Part shown: piece by piece, positions 59,501 to 64,000 of the stretch
Layout: every line of letters starts with the position of its first letter
How positions within the stretch are numbered: the stretch's first letter is position 1
Assembly: GCA_021234155.1 (NCBI GenBank)
Contig: JAJEKV010000036.1
Span: 10,613,426-10,677,425 of the forward strand
Length of the DNA stretch: 64,000 bases
From: Isoetes taiwanensis
Taxonomy: Eukaryota > Streptophyta > Lycopodiopsida > Isoetales > Isoetaceae
Direction: 5' to 3'
Program-made: the position numbers and the translations under genes
Notes under the pieces: model-generated
The model's database searches: none
Told to the model about the DNA's origin: nothing
Seen by the model: only the letters and a program-made list of their open reading frames with translations

Positions 59501-62500
59501 GATTTGCAATACCAAATTAGGAGAATCCGTGGCAGCAAACCACCAAAATCGCTAGTGGGCATATTGGTCCATCTTACTTCATCCAGTGTAATACTAAGAT
59601 TGCTAGTAATATTGGGTTTTGTGTTAGAATCCATCAGCATATTCTTGACTCCATAAGACTGGCATCAGTTGCTCAACATTGCTTTTTAAGTAGAATGAGG
59701 ATCTTCGGTGCTGACACCCATTGCATAGTTGGTTATCAAGGCAGTTCTATTCCATTTTAAAATTGCAGAAGCATTAATTAATAACCTTTGTACTACATTC
59801 TAGGTATTATTCTCATGGTAAGCAGTTATCTCGTGTCACTGTGATTGGCCACATCATGATTTATATTCTTTTTGTATCCTTGGCGGATGTGCATCTTGGA
59901 GTCTAAATTGACCAGTCATGAAAAAATGAAGTAACTACTACAACAAGTTTTTTCTTACAATGCAGGAGTAATTGAGATAGTAGGAACGTCTTGTACGCTT
60001 ACAGAAGCACTCCAACAGGGAGCAGCAAAATTTATGCAGAAGAAGAGCTTTATAGAATCATATCCAAGAAGGAAGAACGTAGAGATTTACAGCCATTGAT
60101 GATGGCAGTAAATGACCATTGAGCCTTTTTAAGATAAATCTATGTTACGTTCTTGCAAAATTTCCCCCATTCGAAAGGCAGAGCGTGTACTGTGTTCTGG
60201 TACAATGTTGTATTATATAGAAGCTTAAGTGCTAAATGTATGGTGACACAAAGCTTACATGCCAATGAATCCGATGGTGTGGGGAGGTCCTTCGATAGGT
60301 TCATAGTGCCAAATTTGGCAGTTTGAAGCACCTTTCAGATCTTGGAGATGATCGCTTTGTGAAACCATAGGAGCAGATCATAAAACCCGATGATGTTACA
60401 TTTGCAAGAAGGATCCCGCAGGTGTTGCCGCGACAAAAGTGCCACGCAAAAATGAAAGAGCTTGAATGGCAGTTTGCAAAAGCCTTTCAAGACTTGAGAT
60501 ATCTCTGCTTTGGGATGTGTGTTTAGTATATGCTGTGAAGCCAGATATTTTCTAGATTATTTCATGGAAGTCTGATGGCAAGCAGAAGGCAAAGAGGACA
60601 GTATCTTGAAAGTGTGTGAATCATAGAAGAAAATGCAGAATCAGTTGATGTGGACAAGGCCGCTAAGCCAAAGCTAAGCCAGGAAATGGGAAAATCTATA
60701 ATGATATGCTACAAGAACACCTAATCTTTCAACAAATACTCATATGGAAGGAGAATCCTTGAAGGTGATACAGCTCTGCGGCCATCCAGCAGCTACAATG
60801 CCTCATCTCGAGGATGATGTTATCTTTAATCAAACACTCCTGGCTAATGATCGACGTGTGTGACCCACTATGGTGCTCACGCACCCTTGATGATTTAAGC
60901 AAGGCACAACTATCATCCGCTGGTATAAGCTGCTTTATGATCAAGTTGTGCTAGAAAAAGCAATGTGTCTTATTATTTCTAGGTAAGTATATATTAGATG
61001 AAGTGAGGAGTATTTGCTTGTAATTTGTTTCTTCACTCCATTTCAGTAAAGAGCATTCAACTCTGGCAAGGCCTTCACTACATTGTAAAAGCATTGCATC
61101 CTGGTTACAATCTATTGATTTTGGTCAGGTCGTTGGCATGTAAGATGTACGCGAAATAGATGTAATATCCTTGAGTTTTGCTCTCTTCTATGTTTATTCA
61201 TAAGACCAAAACAATATAATGCCATGCAGTATTCCTAAAACAAATTGCTACATCCCTCTGATGGTAGTTAACCATTGCAGTAACAGTCATAGCTGACGCT
61301 TCAAAGATTTCATTTTCCGTTGTTCAATAGGGGTGGCTCTCATCCGGTATTTATATCATTAATAGTTCGCTGAGAATTCCTTGTAGATTAATCAATAATA
61401 AAGACTCCCCAGAATTTAAAGTGGCGATGGGGAAAACGCGGTAGTGGGTCTATTGAGTATATATTCCGCTACACCCATTTCAGCTCTGTGTTCCAACATG
61501 CACTTTTATATAAAGGTAAGAGGTATGCCTTGCTAGTAGTATGTCCCTTGTATAGTGCTACATGCACTTGTGGTCACCATGGCCCATATGAATTTTTTGT
61601 CGGTTTGTATGCCGCTGATTTCATATGGACGCCATTAATTGGTAAGGACAGAAGGTCGTTGTATATTTTGGCAACGAAGCAAAATGTAGATGCTACCAGA
61701 TTGATCAAACCAGAGAAACTATAAGCATTCAAAAAAAAGACTAATACTGAGGACTACAATTATAATCCCTCTTGCCCAGTTAAGTTCCTTAAACCAAATA
61801 ATTGGCTTAAAGCAAACAAGAAGACCCCTCATTCTTTCTCAAGAATGAGAAATTGAAGATAGCCCGCTTATGGCGTATTTACATCGGGGATGTCATGAGA
61901 AAGATTAAGGCGCTTAGTAGTGACCAAGACTGGTAATTGGCTAAGTTCCCAAACTATATGCTAAATCTATCTTTTCTCGGTAACAACTCTATGCTAAATT
62001 TCTACTAAAATGGTACTGATTTCAAAAGACGCGCACTACTACCCGGCCGTGGATTCAAGAGAAGCAAGGGATAGCACCCCTTTTGTACTTATTTTAGTTT
62101 ATTAACCTGAAAGTAAATTTTGTACTTTTTAGTTTTACAACTGAGCACCTTTGGTCATTTTGAGATGGATCATAAGAATATTTTCTATAGCTAATTTAAG
62201 TCATAAATAGTCAGATTGTTTATCACGGTCGTACATAATAATAATTCTCAAAGGATTTGGAGCTTATCTAAATAAGCGAGAGGCTGGGTTCTGTATGACA
62301 CTCAATGCTATATGCAGGGAAGGGGAGCTAACTTTAAGTGTCCTCAAGAACATTCCTTTGTTATCCATCTAGGACCCCCAAAGATGGCAACAACATAAGC
62401 TCCTCAAATATTGGTATATCACTTTCATATGCTAGAGGGAGACAACTGATCATAACTCTCGCTAAGTTCTTCCAATAGAATTTTGGACTTTAGCTTAACA

Positions 62501-64000
62501 CATTGGGATTACCCTCTGCAGGGATATTAGATGTTCTCTGCCACTCTACAGTATATTAGACCCTTAAACCACACCTTAGGTTGTGATCTCAAATTATTCC
62601 AAACATCATGAAGGCTTTGTAAAACAAAAGCCCTCATGCCACACTAATATGTCCTAATATCCATTAAGGTGACCTGAAGGTCATAAGGATACATGTCCTT
62701 CCATTAATATCAACGGCCTGTCATCTTCTCAGTTTTATATGGACGTTGTGTAAGGAGGTTCCTCTCAAACAGTAGCTGTTTGATCTCAACCTTTAATGAT
62801 ATACGAAGCGTTGCATTTGGGAGCAATTTGCGCTGTGGTTTCGGCATAGAGCAAGAGGCACAAACTTCTTGGCGCTGACATTGAAACCCAGCAACCTATC
62901 AGAAATGGTTGGGAGAAGAAAGGTGCACTCCAAGAGAGCAAAAAGCAATAATGCAAACACCTTCTTATAAAATGAAACGGTAGTACGTGCACCAATCGTC
63001 ATTTCCAATTTCAATTAATGAAGAGACATATGTTGAATCATCCGCGATCAAGAACCTCCCCGGACACAATGTACACCAGCTGCCACATCCACGCAGCTCA
63101 CATCGAAAGCAAAGATCTCACCCCCACCCATCAACACCTGTGCCCACAAAATGGAAGAAATCCAGCGCGAAATATACATTGTGGAGGAGTATGGCGAATC
63201 CGGAAGCCTAGATTGTTGACGAGCTGGTTGAAGCATTTAATCTTCCATTGAAATGACAACTATAGCCATTACTGCGGGAGCTGCCAGAGAACCGGAGGGA
63301 AGACCACCACCATCCGCCGTTCCCCAGCGTGCAGCTCAAGCGGATAAGCAACATCAACAAAGGTGCAACAATGCTGACATAACCGGGCAGCGCCCCAAGT
63401 CCGCCATGACGAAGTCTCTCAGCTCCCTTGCACCAAATAGGAGGCGCGGCGGTTGCTACATTGGCCAGGATCCGCCACCCATGATTGATCCGAGATAGCA
63501 GTGGTTCTAATCCGAAGTCCCATCTTGCATCCACGAAGTTGGTGTATCTTGCCCGTGCTATGTGCATCATTCTTTGCCTTTGGCTTGTGCTCTTTGAAGG
63601 CTTCCTAAGAGTTTCGCAAATACACTTTGTCTCTATAGTTATGTATCATTTAATTAACTCTTCATATTTATTTTCTCTCTCTGCTGATGCTTTCTTCTAT
63701 TTTTTGAAACAAAGCATAGCCAATCGATCTATTAGTTAACACCCCAGGTTTGGATCCAACATTTTTGTATTGCTAATGTGGGATTAAAGTTACGCCCTAA
63801 TTTATTGTGACGCGCTTTAGCTCCCATATCTTCTCTAATTCGTGGTTATTACCAGTTTGTTTGTGTTTTGCTCCTATATTTATTTGAAGCTGCTATACAC
63901 ATCGTGGATGTCACGCTGATCTCGGGCCGTCTCCACCAAATGATATTGCCAGATCGCCCCAGTTCTTCTCTTTACTCCCTTTCGATGCCGCCGCCTTCTT

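Larger units (their letters stand above)
50132..64000 (+). repeat. Large direct repeat, copy 2, with context-biased errors
   Basis: Collinear with 22541 to about 37000. The offset falls from 27591 at the left edge to about 27018 near 63481, so copy 2 is some 4% shorter through many small deletions. The first ~585 bp (to about 50715) are identical. After that differences cluster at CTG/CAG and CG: CTTCTGATGG to CTTCCGATGG, AATCAGGATT to AATCGATT, TTACTGCTTT to TTATCGCTT, AACCAGGG to AACCGAGG. AT-only stretches such as that at 57427-57474 are unchanged. All gene-like features of copy 1 recur here in more broken form, so frames in this interval are not annotated separately. Confidence 0.93.

Noticed and set aside
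50132-64000. Methylation-driven C-to-T decay of copy 2
   Set aside because: The differences are not predominantly C-to-T or G-to-A; T-to-C and A-to-G at CTG/CAG and small indels dominate.

Overview
This is nuclear DNA of a land plant with a large, repeat-rich genome. The evidence is spliced host genes with GT-AG introns, Ty1/copia and Ty3/gypsy elements primed by initiator tRNA-Met, CACTA, Mutator-like and PIF/Harbinger DNA transposons, a LINE tail ending in TATTC repeats, and pentatricopeptide-like gene remnants. The LINE tail and the general character suggest a fern or similar lineage, but the sequence does not fix the species. There is no operon structure, CRISPR array or bacterial gene.

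Layout. 1-2772: decayed copia element on the minus strand. 3305-4416: PIF/Harbinger-like non-autonomous element with a TTA target duplication. 8952-9292: the clearest host gene, a two-exon DPM2 homologue (dolichol-phosphate mannose synthase subunit). 9957-14349: internally deleted gypsy element whose 3' LTR is broken by the end of a Mutator-like element that runs into a GT-rich minisatellite (to 15120). 16798-21254: complete CACTA element with an ACA target duplication, terminal arrays of TCTGACG and unrelated cargo. 22541-37000: a block containing a 1.4-kb Mutator-like element with a perfect 9-bp target duplication, a 3.6-kb element with inverted termini and a family of 14-bp palindromes, a small hairpin repeat, and gene-like debris. 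40590-41080: truncated LINE. 41812-42382: nearly perfect 178-bp inverted repeat. 43200-43980: minus-strand PPR-like remnant. 44163-45676: predicted two-exon small gene with an organelle-targeting-like N-terminus. 47105-48147: promoter and Cys-rich reading frame of unknown family.

The most striking large-scale feature is that 22541-37000 recurs in direct orientation from 50132 to the window end. The first ~585 bp of the second copy are identical. After that it is peppered with small substitutions and indels concentrated at CTG/CAG and CG contexts, while AT-rich stretches stay identical. This looks more like context-dependent long-read error in a methylated, falsely or truly duplicated region than ordinary decay, so genes should not be read from the second copy.

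The window is mostly transposon accretion around a few small genes. I found no coherent new multi-gene system. The best candidates for new biology are the Cys-rich frame at 47.6 kb, the small two-exon gene at 44.2 kb, the palindrome-bearing element at 25.5-29.1 kb and the 178-bp inverted repeat at 41.8 kb.
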